64,000 nt of DNA from Chryseobacterium sp. CH25 (lineage in GTDB: Bacteria > Bacteroidota > Bacteroidia > Flavobacteriales > Weeksellaceae). Below the pieces are notes generated by a model that saw only the letters and a program-made list of their open reading frames with translations, did not search any database and was not told the DNA's origin. Shown piece after piece: positions 17,574 to 26,815 of this stretch; the first letter of the stretch is position 1, and each line of letters starts with the position of its first letter. The position numbers and the translations under genes were made by a program. The stretch is from the NCBI RefSeq assembly GCF_004119455.1, contig NZ_NRQT01000011.1, forward strand, positions 93,687-157,686, read 5' to 3'.

Positions 17574-18146
17574 ATGAACAAAGTTATTACCTTAATGATG
17601 GCAATGGCCAGCATTACTTATTACGCACAGGTAGGTATTAATACCTCATCTCCCGATCAGAGCGCAGCTTTAGATGTTACAAGTACTTCCAAAGGGGTAC
17701 TTCTACCAAGAATCAGTAATCTGTCTTCAGTTACCAATCCAGCTACAGGACTCATTATTTTTGATGCCAATAAAAAATGCATTAGTCAAAATGTAGGAAC
17801 ACCTGCAACTCCTGACTGGACATGCCTTTCTCCGTATGTATCTAAATTTTTCTACATGCCGAGTATAGTTTTTGATACCACAACAACTTCAACAGGCCAA
17901 ACGAAAGATCTGTACACATTGTATAAAAATCAGTTTTCGAATGTACCTGCCAATGCAAGAAGTGCATCTGCACCGGCTTCGGTACCTTTTTTTCCTAATG
18001 CAACAGATTTATATTATTATGTAACGGGTTATGACACTTCTGTTTTTAAAATAAACAGCGTCAGCAGCACGGGTGTATTGAATTATGATGTTTTATCAAA
18101 TGCGACTTCAGCATCATTCATCAATATTGTATTTGTTGTAAAATAA
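17574..18146 (+). CDS. Secreted surface protein with Bacteroidota GINTSSP/LPRI head motif
   Basis: 190 aa. A signal peptide (MNKVITLMMAMASITYYAQ) is followed by VGINTSSPDQSAALDV and KGVLLPRISN, a motif pair widely seen at the N-terminus of secreted Bacteroidota fibre or tail-like surface proteins. The remainder is Ser/Thr-rich without a known domain. Six bp separate it from the lectin gene, so both are probably made together as surface or matrix proteins. Function unknown. Confidence 0.8.
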   Translation: MNKVITLMMAMASITYYAQVGINTSSPDQSAALDVTSTSKGVLLPRISNLSSVTNPATGLIIFDANKKCISQNVGTPATPDWTCLSPYVSKFFYMPSIVFDTTTTSTGQTKDLYTLYKNQFSNVPANARSASAPASVPFFPNATDLYYYVTGYDTSVFKINSVSSTGVLNYDVLSNATSASFINIVFVVK

Positions 18147-18152
18147 GCAGCC

Positions 18153-19703
18153 ATGAAAAAGAATTTTAAAAGGCTGTCTCTGATAAGCCTGGTTTTTGCG
18201 CTGCTTACAAACTTTATGTATGCACAGACAGACAGTACCGAAGTGGCAAGTATCTACGGATTTTATTCTTATTCAAATTCGCTTATGAATGCTTCTTCAG
18301 CTTCTGAACTTACGATACAGGGTAATGCCTCACATACTTCTACCGGAGTACAGCTTACTCCTGCAAGCTCGGGACAGTTTGGAGGATTATTTATCAATGG
18401 CAGAACTTTTACTTCTGTAAACGGACTTCATGTTGAGTTTGAATATGATATGAAAAACGGAACCCCCTTAAGTGGTACTTATGGAGACGGTTTATCTTTT
18501 TTCCTGTATGATGGTGCAGTAACAAGTCCTACAATAGGAGCACCAGGAGCGGGTCTTGGTTATGCATATAACAGAGCCCAAAATACCTATGCAAGTCAGA
18601 GAAAAGCAGGTTTATCATCAGCTTATCTGGGTATTGCCCTGGATGAATTTGGGAATTTTAAATCAAAGCGTTTTCAGGGTGAATCAAGAGTAAATGGAAT
18701 TGCAGGGGTAACCTGGTCTCAACCGACAAGTCATGTAACCTTAAGAGGTGCAAAAGGTGCCGCAATCAATACAACAGGACTAGGAGATGGTTTTACAGGA
18801 TACCCCGTTCTGATAACACGATCTACTTTAAGCAATACAGGAACTGTAGGCAGGGTATTACAAACGGACAGAAGCTATCTGGCTACTTCCAACACCCTTT
18901 CTTCAGTATTTGATCTCAGAAACAATGCCGGAGAATTCAGAAAAGTATACCTGGATCTGATTCCCCATTTTATAAACAGTACCACTACAGACGGGTTTGA
19001 TATAAAGGTTGATATCCAGACAGTCCAAAACGGAACGCCTGTTAATGTTATCAATTATTATCATTATAAAACCTCGGTGCCTTATACGGAAAATGCCAAT
19101 CCTCAAACTTCTGACTTTAATAATTCGGATGTAGAGGGAGCTGCAACTTCCCAAACACTTAATGCTACAACTCCTTCCTTTCTGAAGTTAGGTTTTGCAG
19201 CTTCTACAGGAGCGGCATTCCAGCAACATATTATCAGAAATGTGAAATTAACTCTTCCATATTCAGCAGTAACAAATGATGATGTAGCTTCTACGTGTAA
19301 ATTTCAACCGGTTAACATCCCTGTTTTCAATAACGATATAGCGTACAAAGGTCCTATCAGTATTACTACTCCACCTACTGGAAGCAATGCCAATATTGAT
19401 TATTCAACATTCAGTTTTACAAAGACCAGCGATATAGATCTTACCCTGTACCGTAAAAAAGTAACTCCTGCAGGAACATGGACCTACAACAAATCAACAG
19501 GTATTGTGACATTCAACCCATCAAGCGGATTTACAGGAACAGCAACAATGACCTATACTGTAAAAGGAAGAACAGTTAAAGATTCAAATGGTAAAATTGT
19601 TGAGCCTTATGGAGACACCGCCTATCGATCTGTTCCGGCTACAATTACTGTTAATCTAAAAACTACCGGCTGTATCTATGCTACCATTCAAACAGAATGG
19701 TAA
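18153..19703 (+). CDS. Secreted L-type lectin-domain protein with CshA-like C-terminal repeat
   Basis: 516 aa. Signal peptide ending near the Ala-Gln at residue 24-25 (MYAQ). Residues 30-370 carry the legume-like lectin pattern, including GDGLSFFLYDG, GAGLGYAY and YLGIALDEFGNFKS, the Asp-rich carbohydrate/calcium strand. After NDDVASTCKFQPVNIPVFNND come about 130 residues resembling a CshA/cadherin-like fibril repeat (TGIVTFNPSSGFTGTATMTYTVKG). No type-9 secretion C-terminal domain is obvious. Likely an extracellular sugar-binding adhesin encoded as a pair with the preceding gene. Confidence 0.83.
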   Translation: MKKNFKRLSLISLVFALLTNFMYAQTDSTEVASIYGFYSYSNSLMNASSASELTIQGNASHTSTGVQLTPASSGQFGGLFINGRTFTSVNGLHVEFEYDMKNGTPLSGTYGDGLSFFLYDGAVTSPTIGAPGAGLGYAYNRAQNTYASQRKAGLSSAYLGIALDEFGNFKSKRFQGESRVNGIAGVTWSQPTSHVTLRGAKGAAINTTGLGDGFTGYPVLITRSTLSNTGTVGRVLQTDRSYLATSNTLSSVFDLRNNAGEFRKVYLDLIPHFINSTTTDGFDIKVDIQTVQNGTPVNVINYYHYKTSVPYTENANPQTSDFNNSDVEGAATSQTLNATTPSFLKLGFAASTGAAFQQHIIRNVKLTLPYSAVTNDDVASTCKFQPVNIPVFNNDIAYKGPISITTPPTGSNANIDYSTFSFTKTSDIDLTLYRKKVTPAGTWTYNKSTGIVTFNPSSGFTGTATMTYTVKGRTVKDSNGKIVEPYGDTAYRSVPATITVNLKTTGCIYATIQTEW

Positions 19704-19802
19704 CACAAACGGTAAAATAAGAATTAATTTTTTTTGATAGAATGAAAGAAATGATATTGCTCCCAGATAAGCAATATTATTTCTTTTATTATTTTAAACA
19801 GC

Positions 19803-19833
19803 AAAAAGGCCCGGAAAGAAAATCCGGACCTTT
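19803..19833 (-). terminator. Terminator of the TonB receptor gene
   Basis: Arms 19805-19815 and 19823-19833 pair at 10 of 11 positions; on the minus strand the stem is followed by five T. Located 27 bp past the stop at 19860. Confidence 0.8.
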
Positions 19834-19859
19834 GAAAGAAGTATTTGTAAAAAGAAGTA

Positions 19860-22800
19860 TTAAAAATTATATCTCACCCCAAGCTGAGCCTGAAATCTTG
19901 ATGCAAACTGATCAATCGTATAAGCAGATCCTGGTGTTTTAAAGGTATAAGTAGGATCTCCGGCGGATGGTTGCCCTGCAGCAATATTTCCTGCTTTTGT
20001 AAGCCCTACACTTGCCGTAGAGTTAAATGTATTCGGTACAAAGTACACCTTACCCCAGTCTTTATTGAGTAAATTGGTAAAATTGATGATACTTAAAGAG
20101 ATCTGAATATTGTTTTTAGATTTTTCACTCAACCTGATCTCATCCATAATTCTGATATCTGCCTGAACATTCCAGGGAGTGTTATCTCCATTTCTTTCAG
20201 TAAATTTTCCTCTTCTGGATTTCAGGTAATCATTGTTATTAACGAAGTTTTCATAATCTGCAACCTGTTGTTGAGCGGTTACCAATACGTTCCCCGATCC
20301 GTCTTTGATTGGAACAATATATTTCGCAGCTTCAGCAGCATCTTTAAAGATATAAGCAAGACCGGCCGCTTGTCCTGTATTGGCAATGGTGCTGTTTACA
20401 AATCCCCATGAGAAAGGATTTCCTGACTGTGCATTAAAGTACACATTGGTATACAACCTGTTAGATTTTGAAATATTAAAGGCATATCCAAGGTTAGCAA
20501 CAACTCTGTGCTTGATCGCAAAATTGGAAGTCGTTAACTGAGGATCATTTGGAGTCAATGATTGGTTCATCTGCCAGTTACTTTCCATAGAGTTTCTGAT
20601 ACCATTTGTGATATCCTTAGCATCACCATACGTATAGGCAGCAAAGAAATTAAATCCAAAATGATATGATTTTGAAATCTGAGCCGTCAGATTGTAACGG
20701 TATCCTTCTTTGGTATTCGACAGTAAATAAGCATTAGAGAAATTACTGTTGATATTCGTTGTATAGATTGGCATTTCGTGATTCACATCATAACTGTAGT
20801 ATGTCACATTATCCGTTTTATTCACCTGCTGGAATTTCAGATCATACAGTACTTTTGTATAAATCCCTTCCAAGGTCAGTTTATATCCTGCAAGCGTATA
20901 ATCAAATGCCAGGGAACTTCTCCAGACTCTTGGCATCTTAAAGTTGTTATCAATAAGGTCAACCTGTACTTTCGATGAATTCTGCCATTTTGAGAAATTA
21001 GCTCCAACCAGAGGATCTCCGTTAGTGGCAATCTGTGCCGCTGTTGGTGCATTATAATCATAACTTCCGAAACCAACGCCATCATTATAATATGCATACC
21101 CTAACCATGCAAACGGAATTCTTCCTACAAAAATACCGGAACCTCCTCTTAACACCATAGATCTGTCTTCCGTAACATCAATGGTAAACCCTAATCTTGG
21201 TGACAGTGTCGGCTTATTAAGATAACTATTGGTTAACTGGCTTAGCAGAGTATAATTATAAGTATTTCCAAAATAAGGATCTTGAGGAGATTTATTAACC
21301 TGCGGACTAAGCTGTGGTTTATTAGGTAAATCTGTATAGTCTACTCTTACTCCAGGTGAAAGTCTCACTCTCCCCCAATTAATTTCATCCTGTAGATATA
21401 ATGAAAGAAGGTTTACTTTATATTGAGCATAAGGATTATCGAAAAGAGTCTGTCTGCTGTCTCCGTTGAATGGATAGGTTCCTCTTATTCTGGCAGGAGT
21501 TCCATTATAAAAATCATTTAACGATTTATAAGATATTCTTCCGTTCAAAGCATTTACAAAGCCATAATTGATATTGTATAACTCATTGTGAGTTCCTAAT
21601 AAGAATGTATGATTTCCTGTCTTATAGGTAAGATTATCGGTAATCTCAAAAGTCTTCTGTTTCATGTTGAAAACTGTAGCTTCCCTGTCATTACCAAACA
21701 AAATAGTTCCACCGTTGTGAGTAATTTCCACCTGTGGGAACATTGCATTACTGGATGTAGGATCTCTGTAATCATGAATAGAGGAATATCCAACCACTAA
21801 ATTGTTATTCCATTTATCATTAAAACGGCTTTTCAGCTCAAGGGTAGTTGTGGATGCTGTATTTTTCTGAACAAAATCCATACTGGAAAACCTGAAGTTG
21901 GCACCATCTCTCTCTAAGTTGGAAGCCTGAGAAAATACTGTATTATTTTTGATGGATAATGTATGTTTATCATTAATCTTCCAGTCTAACTTATTAAAAA
22001 GTTTAGCACTTTCAGAGAAGTTATTGTATCCGTTAAAACTTCCTATATTAAATCCGTATTTCTTTTGTACAAAATCTGAAAGTTTCTGAGCCACAGATTC
22101 ATCTATCAAAGCATTAGGATCGTTTGCATTATAAAATATTGGGTCTACTCTTTTAGTGTATTCAAGGTTTGTGAATAAAAATACCTTATCTCTCACTACA
22201 GGTAGTCCTACTCTTCCTCCATAAATAAAATCTGAGAAATCACTTGGCATTTTAGAGTTATCCCCTACTCTGTTTCTTCCGGTAATTGCAGCATTTCTGC
22301 CATATACATACATGGAACCTGTAACATCATTGCTTCCACTTCTGGTTACGGCATTGATACTTCCGCCAAGAAAATTTCCAAGCTTCACGTCATAAGGAGC
22401 AATATAGACCTGTACATCCTGAATCGCATCCAAACTGATAGAATTGGATCGCGTACTGCTTCCAGGCATTCCTGAAGTTCCTGTCTGCCCGCCTAATGAA
22501 GGACTGAAACCAATAGCGTCATTATTAATAGAACCATCAATAGTAACATTATTATAACGGAAATTGGTTCCGTTAAAAGAGTTATTGGCACTTTGTGGAA
22601 TTAGCTTGGTCACATCCTGAATCCCACGGTTAATATTAGGTAATCCGGAGATCTGGGCCTGATTGATTCCCACTCCATATTTTACATTGGTCTTTTTTGA
22701 AGTGATCTTCACCTCATCAATCGTTTTTTCCTTATTACCTACCTCTACTACAGGCAAATCATTATTTCCTAAAGAAAGCTGCAGATTAGGATTCTCATAA

Positions 22801-23045
22801 ATAATCTGTGAACCGTCTGATATCTCAATTTTATAAGGACCTCCAGGTTGAAGATTGTCTAAGCTAAACTGTCCTTTGCTGTTACTTTTAGTTTCAAAAG
22901 TACTGTTGGTAGGAATATGCACTACCTTTACGGTAACTTCGGAAGATGTTCCTTTTAATCTTCCAAAAATTTTAGAGCTTGTTTCCTGTGAAAATGCAAA
23001 TCCAAAAGATAATAAAGCAAACGCACAGATCAATTTTTTCTTCAT
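19860..23045 (-). CDS. TonB-dependent receptor with carboxypeptidase-like regulatory N-domain
   Basis: 1061 aa. Signal peptide MKKKLICAFALLSFGFAFSQ, then a carboxypeptidase-regulatory-like beta-sandwich (about 25-110), a plug domain (GVGINQAQISGLPNINRGIQDV onwards, about 125-240) and a large beta-barrel finishing in LGVRYNF, with the terminal aromatic expected of outer-membrane barrels. The Oar-like layout is typical of Bacteroidota receptors for large or peptide substrates. No SusD partner is adjacent, so it is not part of a standard polysaccharide utilisation locus. Substrate unknown. Confidence 0.9.
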   Translation of the reverse strand: MKKKLICAFALLSFGFAFSQETSSKIFGRLKGTSSEVTVKVVHIPTNSTFETKSNSKGQFSLDNLQPGGPYKIEISDGSQIIYENPNLQLSLGNNDLPVVEVGNKEKTIDEVKITSKKTNVKYGVGINQAQISGLPNINRGIQDVTKLIPQSANNSFNGTNFRYNNVTIDGSINNDAIGFSPSLGGQTGTSGMPGSSTRSNSISLDAIQDVQVYIAPYDVKLGNFLGGSINAVTRSGSNDVTGSMYVYGRNAAITGRNRVGDNSKMPSDFSDFIYGGRVGLPVVRDKVFLFTNLEYTKRVDPIFYNANDPNALIDESVAQKLSDFVQKKYGFNIGSFNGYNNFSESAKLFNKLDWKINDKHTLSIKNNTVFSQASNLERDGANFRFSSMDFVQKNTASTTTLELKSRFNDKWNNNLVVGYSSIHDYRDPTSSNAMFPQVEITHNGGTILFGNDREATVFNMKQKTFEITDNLTYKTGNHTFLLGTHNELYNINYGFVNALNGRISYKSLNDFYNGTPARIRGTYPFNGDSRQTLFDNPYAQYKVNLLSLYLQDEINWGRVRLSPGVRVDYTDLPNKPQLSPQVNKSPQDPYFGNTYNYTLLSQLTNSYLNKPTLSPRLGFTIDVTEDRSMVLRGGSGIFVGRIPFAWLGYAYYNDGVGFGSYDYNAPTAAQIATNGDPLVGANFSKWQNSSKVQVDLIDNNFKMPRVWRSSLAFDYTLAGYKLTLEGIYTKVLYDLKFQQVNKTDNVTYYSYDVNHEMPIYTTNINSNFSNAYLLSNTKEGYRYNLTAQISKSYHFGFNFFAAYTYGDAKDITNGIRNSMESNWQMNQSLTPNDPQLTTSNFAIKHRVVANLGYAFNISKSNRLYTNVYFNAQSGNPFSWGFVNSTIANTGQAAGLAYIFKDAAEAAKYIVPIKDGSGNVLVTAQQQVADYENFVNNNDYLKSRRGKFTERNGDNTPWNVQADIRIMDEIRLSEKSKNNIQISLSIINFTNLLNKDWGKVYFVPNTFNSTASVGLTKAGNIAAGQPSAGDPTYTFKTPGSAYTIDQFASRFQAQLGVRYNF

Positions 23046-23251
23046 ATTTTTATTGCTACAAAACTTGCTGTAAAATTATACCGACTCAATATGAAGTATG
23101 GTAACATAGAATTAACATTGCGTAACATAAAGTTTAATATTTCCTTAAAAAAAACTTAATGTTCACAGCTGATTTTTCTCCTCATTTTATATTCTTTCTA
23201 TGAAAATTACAGCAAAAAAATGATTAATTTTAAACATTAAAACCGCTTAAT

Positions 23252-24142
23252 ATGAAATTCGGACAAGTAGAAGACCCATCAAAAATAGACTTCACCCTTC
23301 CCAAAGATCACTCCAGAACCAAAGAAATTTTAAGCCTTAATAAAAAGGGACTGGAAAATATTTCTATCGGATGTGCTAAATGGAATAAAACTGACCTTAA
23401 AGGATTTTACCCTAAAGGAACCAAGGATGAATTAACCTATTATGCCACTCAATTTAATTCTATTGAACTGAATGCTACCTTTTACGGAATGCCTACCCCG
23501 GATCAGGTAAAAACATGGAAAGAAAAAACTCCCGAAAACTTCAAATTCTTCCCTAAGATCACCAATACCGTCTCTCACTTCAGAAGACTGATTGATGTTA
23601 CAGATCCTGTTACTCATTTTGCATCAGCTGTTATTAATTTTGATGAAAAACTGGGAATGGCATTTCTTCAGCTTCATGATAATTTTAAACCCAAAGATTA
23701 TGACAGACTGGAAAAATTCGTAAAAGAGTGGCCTAAAGAAGTTCCTCTTGCCATAGAACTGAGAAATACCGAATGGTTTACTGATGAAGAAATCCTGAAT
23801 ACTACCTGTGAGCTCTTTGAAGCCTATAATATCACCAATATCATTGTAGATACCGCTGGAAGAAGAGATATGCTTCATATGCGTCTTACCACTCCCAATG
23901 CGTTTATCCGTTACGTAGGAGCTAATGCAGAAAGTGATTATGAAAGGCTGGATGACTGGTTAAAACACCTTACCCAATGGAAAAAAGATGGTCTTCAGAA
24001 TCTCTATTTCTTCGTACACCAGAATATTGAAAAAGCTTCTCCACTTCTTTCTTCCTATTTCATCAAAAAAATGAATGAAGAATGGAAAACAGACATCCAT
24101 ATGCCTAAAATGGCTACTGAAAGTACAGGAACATTGTTTTAA
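23252..24142 (+). CDS. DUF72 domain-containing protein
   Basis: 296 aa. The DUF72 (YecE-like) TIM-barrel-type pattern is clear: IGCAKWNKTDLKGFYPKG, then EL-type FNSIELNATFYGMP, FKFFPKITNTVSHFRRL, LAIELRNTEWF and FIRYVGAN, with C-terminal NLYFFVHQNIEKASPLLS. The molecular role of the family is not established. It is monocistronic with a 206-bp upstream gap. Length is at the upper end for the family because of a 40-residue N-terminal extension. Confidence 0.88.
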   Translation: MKFGQVEDPSKIDFTLPKDHSRTKEILSLNKKGLENISIGCAKWNKTDLKGFYPKGTKDELTYYATQFNSIELNATFYGMPTPDQVKTWKEKTPENFKFFPKITNTVSHFRRLIDVTDPVTHFASAVINFDEKLGMAFLQLHDNFKPKDYDRLEKFVKEWPKEVPLAIELRNTEWFTDEEILNTTCELFEAYNITNIIVDTAGRRDMLHMRLTTPNAFIRYVGANAESDYERLDDWLKHLTQWKKDGLQNLYFFVHQNIEKASPLLSSYFIKKMNEEWKTDIHMPKMATESTGTLF

Positions 24143-24275
24143 TTAAAATTTTAAATAGACTAATTTAAATTTACAGGTCAAATTACAACAAAAGCCTTTT
24201 CATAACGGAAAATTTTATACATTAGAGTAATACCCTATTCAATCTGAAAAAGGTATACTTAAAAAAATAAATGTC

Positions 24276-24506
24276 ATGAAAAAGGAAATTTGTACAATCA
24301 GTATCTCCAGCAACTGGCTTGGAGATGAATATACCTTCTATGAAGACCACAGCATAAAAAGAGTATATGATAACCACAGCCTGAACTCCAACAAAACAGA
24401 ATGGCTGGAGCCACACCAGATCAGCAAACATAATAAAGACAAATTAATACGAGAATGTCCTGAGGAAGTAAAAGAACAGATTATGCATATTCTTGATTAT
24501 CCTTAA
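24276..24506 (+). CDS. Small conserved-looking hypothetical protein
   Basis: 76 aa, acidic and soluble, beginning MKKEICTISISSNWLGDEYT. I recognise no domain. Support for coding: an ATG after an A-rich leader (ATAAATGTC), protein-like composition and a clean stop followed by an inverted repeat. The WLGDEYTFYEDHSIKRVYD phrase looks like a short beta-meander. Function unknown. Confidence 0.6.
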   Translation: MKKEICTISISSNWLGDEYTFYEDHSIKRVYDNHSLNSNKTEWLEPHQISKHNKDKLIRECPEEVKEQIMHILDYP

Positions 24507-24513
24507 TAAAAAA

Positions 24514-24584
24514 CTCTCGCAGATTTTGCAAATACAACAGACTGATAAAACATCATCATCTGCCGGATACAAAATCTGCGAGAG
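24514..24584. repeat. Long-range inverted repeat flanking a 43-bp loop
   Basis: CTCTCGCAGATTTT at 24514-24527 is perfectly complementary to 24571-24584. It lies between two convergent genes. The sequence resembles dispersed CAGATTTTGCAAAT/ACAGATTTTCACAGAT repeats found in flavobacteria; a related stretch is at about 31868-31892. Confidence 0.6.
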
Positions 24585-24599
24585 AATATATAATATAAT

Positions 24600-25199
24600 T
24601 TAGTTCTTATTATTTTTCTTCAGAAGCAATACCAGATTAAGGAATAGAAGCAGAAAATCCAATGTAATCCAGATTCCAAGCTTCGTATTTTCATAATTAT
24701 AGGCATCAACCTGCTTTTTAGCAGCATCAGATAATTTCATACTTTGGTTGATATAGTTCTGCACTTCTACAATCTGATCTATATTTTTATTGGGAACAGA
24801 ATGCTGTGAAAAATAAACCAGATTCTTTTTTCCAAGATAACCTACAATCCAGTACTCATCAGACTTGTCCATTTTCAGATATTCTATTCTGTAATATTCC
24901 GGACGTATTTTCCCGATATGTTTAGGCTCAAGCTTAGTTGTATTATCAATTTTATTAACATTGATCAGATAAAAATCCAACGCTTGCGGAAGTTTATTAA
25001 TAACCTGTAATCCTACAGAGTTATCTACAAACGCCACTGCACTTTTCTTTACAAACCAATAAGTAAAAACTGAAATAGAAGAAACTACTGTTACAATACG
25101 GAACAGTCTTGCCCATTTTGCCATTCTTCCCGATTTTATTTTATATAAAATCAGAGAAAATATACACGCCCAAAAGATAACAAGAATGATAAATACCAT
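24600..25199 (-). CDS. Membrane protein of unknown function
   Basis: 199 aa. Hydrophobic segments at about 3-18, 33-50 and 172-192 enclose a soluble central region (about 55-170) rich in charged residues. No family is recognised. It is the distal gene of a minus-strand run with the HD hydrolase 38 bp upstream. The topology suggests a membrane-anchored protein with an extracytoplasmic or cytoplasmic globular domain. Confidence 0.6.
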   Translation of the reverse strand: MVFIILVIFWACIFSLILYKIKSGRMAKWARLFRIVTVVSSISVFTYWFVKKSAVAFVDNSVGLQVINKLPQALDFYLINVNKIDNTTKLEPKHIGKIRPEYYRIEYLKMDKSDEYWIVGYLGKKNLVYFSQHSVPNKNIDQIVEVQNYINQSMKLSDAAKKQVDAYNYENTKLGIWITLDFLLLFLNLVLLLKKNNKN

Positions 25200-25237
25200 A
25201 CTGCAAAGATACTGATTTCAGATTTTTTGAGAGAATC

Positions 25238-25885
25238 TTAATCTACATTCCACTCATTATAGAACTGGTCAAGGAAATTCAGCATATAATCATGTCTTTC
25301 CTGAGCCATTTTCTTCCCATGTTCGGTATTCATCAAATCCTTCAGTAACAATAATTTTTCATAGAAATGATTGATTGTTGTCCCATTAGACTTTTTATAC
25401 TGTTCTTTAGACATATTTAAATCTGGCTGAACATTGGGATCATACATCGGATTGTTTTTAAACCCTCCAAAGTTGAATGTTCTTGCAATTCCTATAGCCC
25501 CAATAGCGTCAATACGATCGGCATCCTGTACAATTTTCAGTTCAATAGGTGGATTAGCCGGTGCCTGGCTTCTATTTTTAAATGAAATATTCTCAATCAC
25601 AAATAAAACCTTTTCAATGGTTTCATTGGGAACATTCTGACTTTCTAAAAATTCTCTGGAAATCCTTGGTGCTATTGTTTCATCTCCGTTATGGAATTTA
25701 GGATCTGCAATATCATGCAACAATGCCGATAATTCTACCACATTCGGATCACAGTCTTTCTCCGTTTCTGCTATTTTTTTAGCAAGCTTCCACACTCTTT
25801 CAATATGAAACCAGTCGTGTCCTGCTTCTGCTCCCTCTAATTTTTCCTTTACAAATTCTACGGTGTTGCTAATTGTACTTTTCAT
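25238..25885 (-). CDS. HD-domain phosphohydrolase
   Basis: 215 aa. Metal ligands of the HD fold are visible: HDWFHIERVWKLA near residue 24, LSALLHDIADPKFHNGD near 68, and the distal Asp in IVQDADRIDAIGAIGIART near 128. This is the YedJ/YpgQ-like group of small HD hydrolases, some of which act on nucleotides. The start overlaps the alpha/beta-hydrolase stop (TAATG), implying translational coupling. Physiological substrate not predictable. Confidence 0.87.
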   Translation of the reverse strand: MKSTISNTVEFVKEKLEGAEAGHDWFHIERVWKLAKKIAETEKDCDPNVVELSALLHDIADPKFHNGDETIAPRISREFLESQNVPNETIEKVLFVIENISFKNRSQAPANPPIELKIVQDADRIDAIGAIGIARTFNFGGFKNNPMYDPNVQPDLNMSKEQYKKSNGTTINHFYEKLLLLKDLMNTEHGKKMAQERHDYMLNFLDQFYNEWNVD

Positions 25886-26725
25886 TAATCTATCAGTTCA
25901 TTTAAAATAATATTCCAGAGCTTTTGATTATAGCTTCTAAAAAAATTAACGTGTCCGATTTCTTTTTTTTCAGACTCTGAAGTTTTTACCAGTCTGTAAG
26001 TGGGTGCAAGATTAGGATAGGTATTGTTTAAAAGACTCAAAACTCCTTTTTCCGTTAACCAGACATCATCTTCTGCACGAACTACAAATACTTTCTGTGT
26101 TAAGTTTTTAGAATAATCATCAATCTTCTCCAACAGTCTGTTGGTTGATTTTTTGTTTAAAATTAAGGTTCTCCAGTCATATGCGCAATTTTTTGGAAGA
26201 CTTTCTCCAAGCCCAAACCAATTGGCAGGAAAGTATCCTAACAATGAAGTGGTTAATGGCTGCACAATTCCAAACCCGAGATAAGCTTCAATTTTTGTCT
26301 TCAGCCTGAGATTTCCTACAAAAGCATTTTGAGTTCCTACAAACACCAATTCTTCAAACATTTCAGAATCTTTATTCATTCCTAAAATCAAAGCACCTAC
26401 GGAATGTCCCAGACAGAATTTTCTATACTCCGGAAACTGATTTTTAATGTATGTGGTTAATGTTTTATAATCCTTTGAACCCCAAATCCTCATAGATCCA
26501 TGGAATCCTTTCATATTTTCTGGTTTGGACAGTCCTATTCCTCTGTAATCATAAGTAATCACAGTAAACCCCTGTTCCGAAAAATATTGGGCAAAAGAAA
26601 AATACACCTGCTGTTTTACCCCTGTTGCAGAATTAATAAGCAATAATTTTCCATTATTTTTTCAGGCTGAAAAGATGGGCAGTAAGGGTGGCATGGTCTT
26701 CTGTGGTAAGTATTAGTTTTTCCAT
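25885..26725 (-). pseudogene. Alpha/beta hydrolase, N-terminus frameshifted at an A6 run
   Basis: The intact frame gives 252 aa from a TTG at 26643, but the family's N-terminus lies just upstream in another frame: the ATG at 26725 yields MEKLILTTEDHATLTAHLFS and then hits a stop. Removing one A from the A6 run (26657-26662, T on the plus strand) joins the two into a continuous 279-aa protein. The body has the nucleophile elbow GHSVG, the upstream YDYRGIGLS strand, and a late Asp/His pair (VRAEDDVWL and GHVNFF). Probably an acyl-ester hydrolase. It is coupled to the HD hydrolase. Confidence 0.75.
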
Positions 26726-26737
26726 AGGATAAAAAGA

Positions 26738-26760
26738 AAAAATCCACTATAAAAGTGGAC
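26738..26760 (-). terminator. Terminator of the PfkB kinase gene
   Basis: Six-bp stem TCCACT/AGTGGA (26743-26748 with 26754-26759) followed by six T on the minus strand, between the kinase stop and the hydrolase start. Confidence 0.7.
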
Positions 26761-26815
26761 ATTTTCAATATATTATTATGTTTAGTTTTAAACTTTCGAT
26801 ATGCAGGAAATAGCT

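Noticed and set aside
19860..23045. SusC of a polysaccharide utilisation locus
   Set aside because: No SusD-like lipoprotein or glycoside hydrolase is adjacent.
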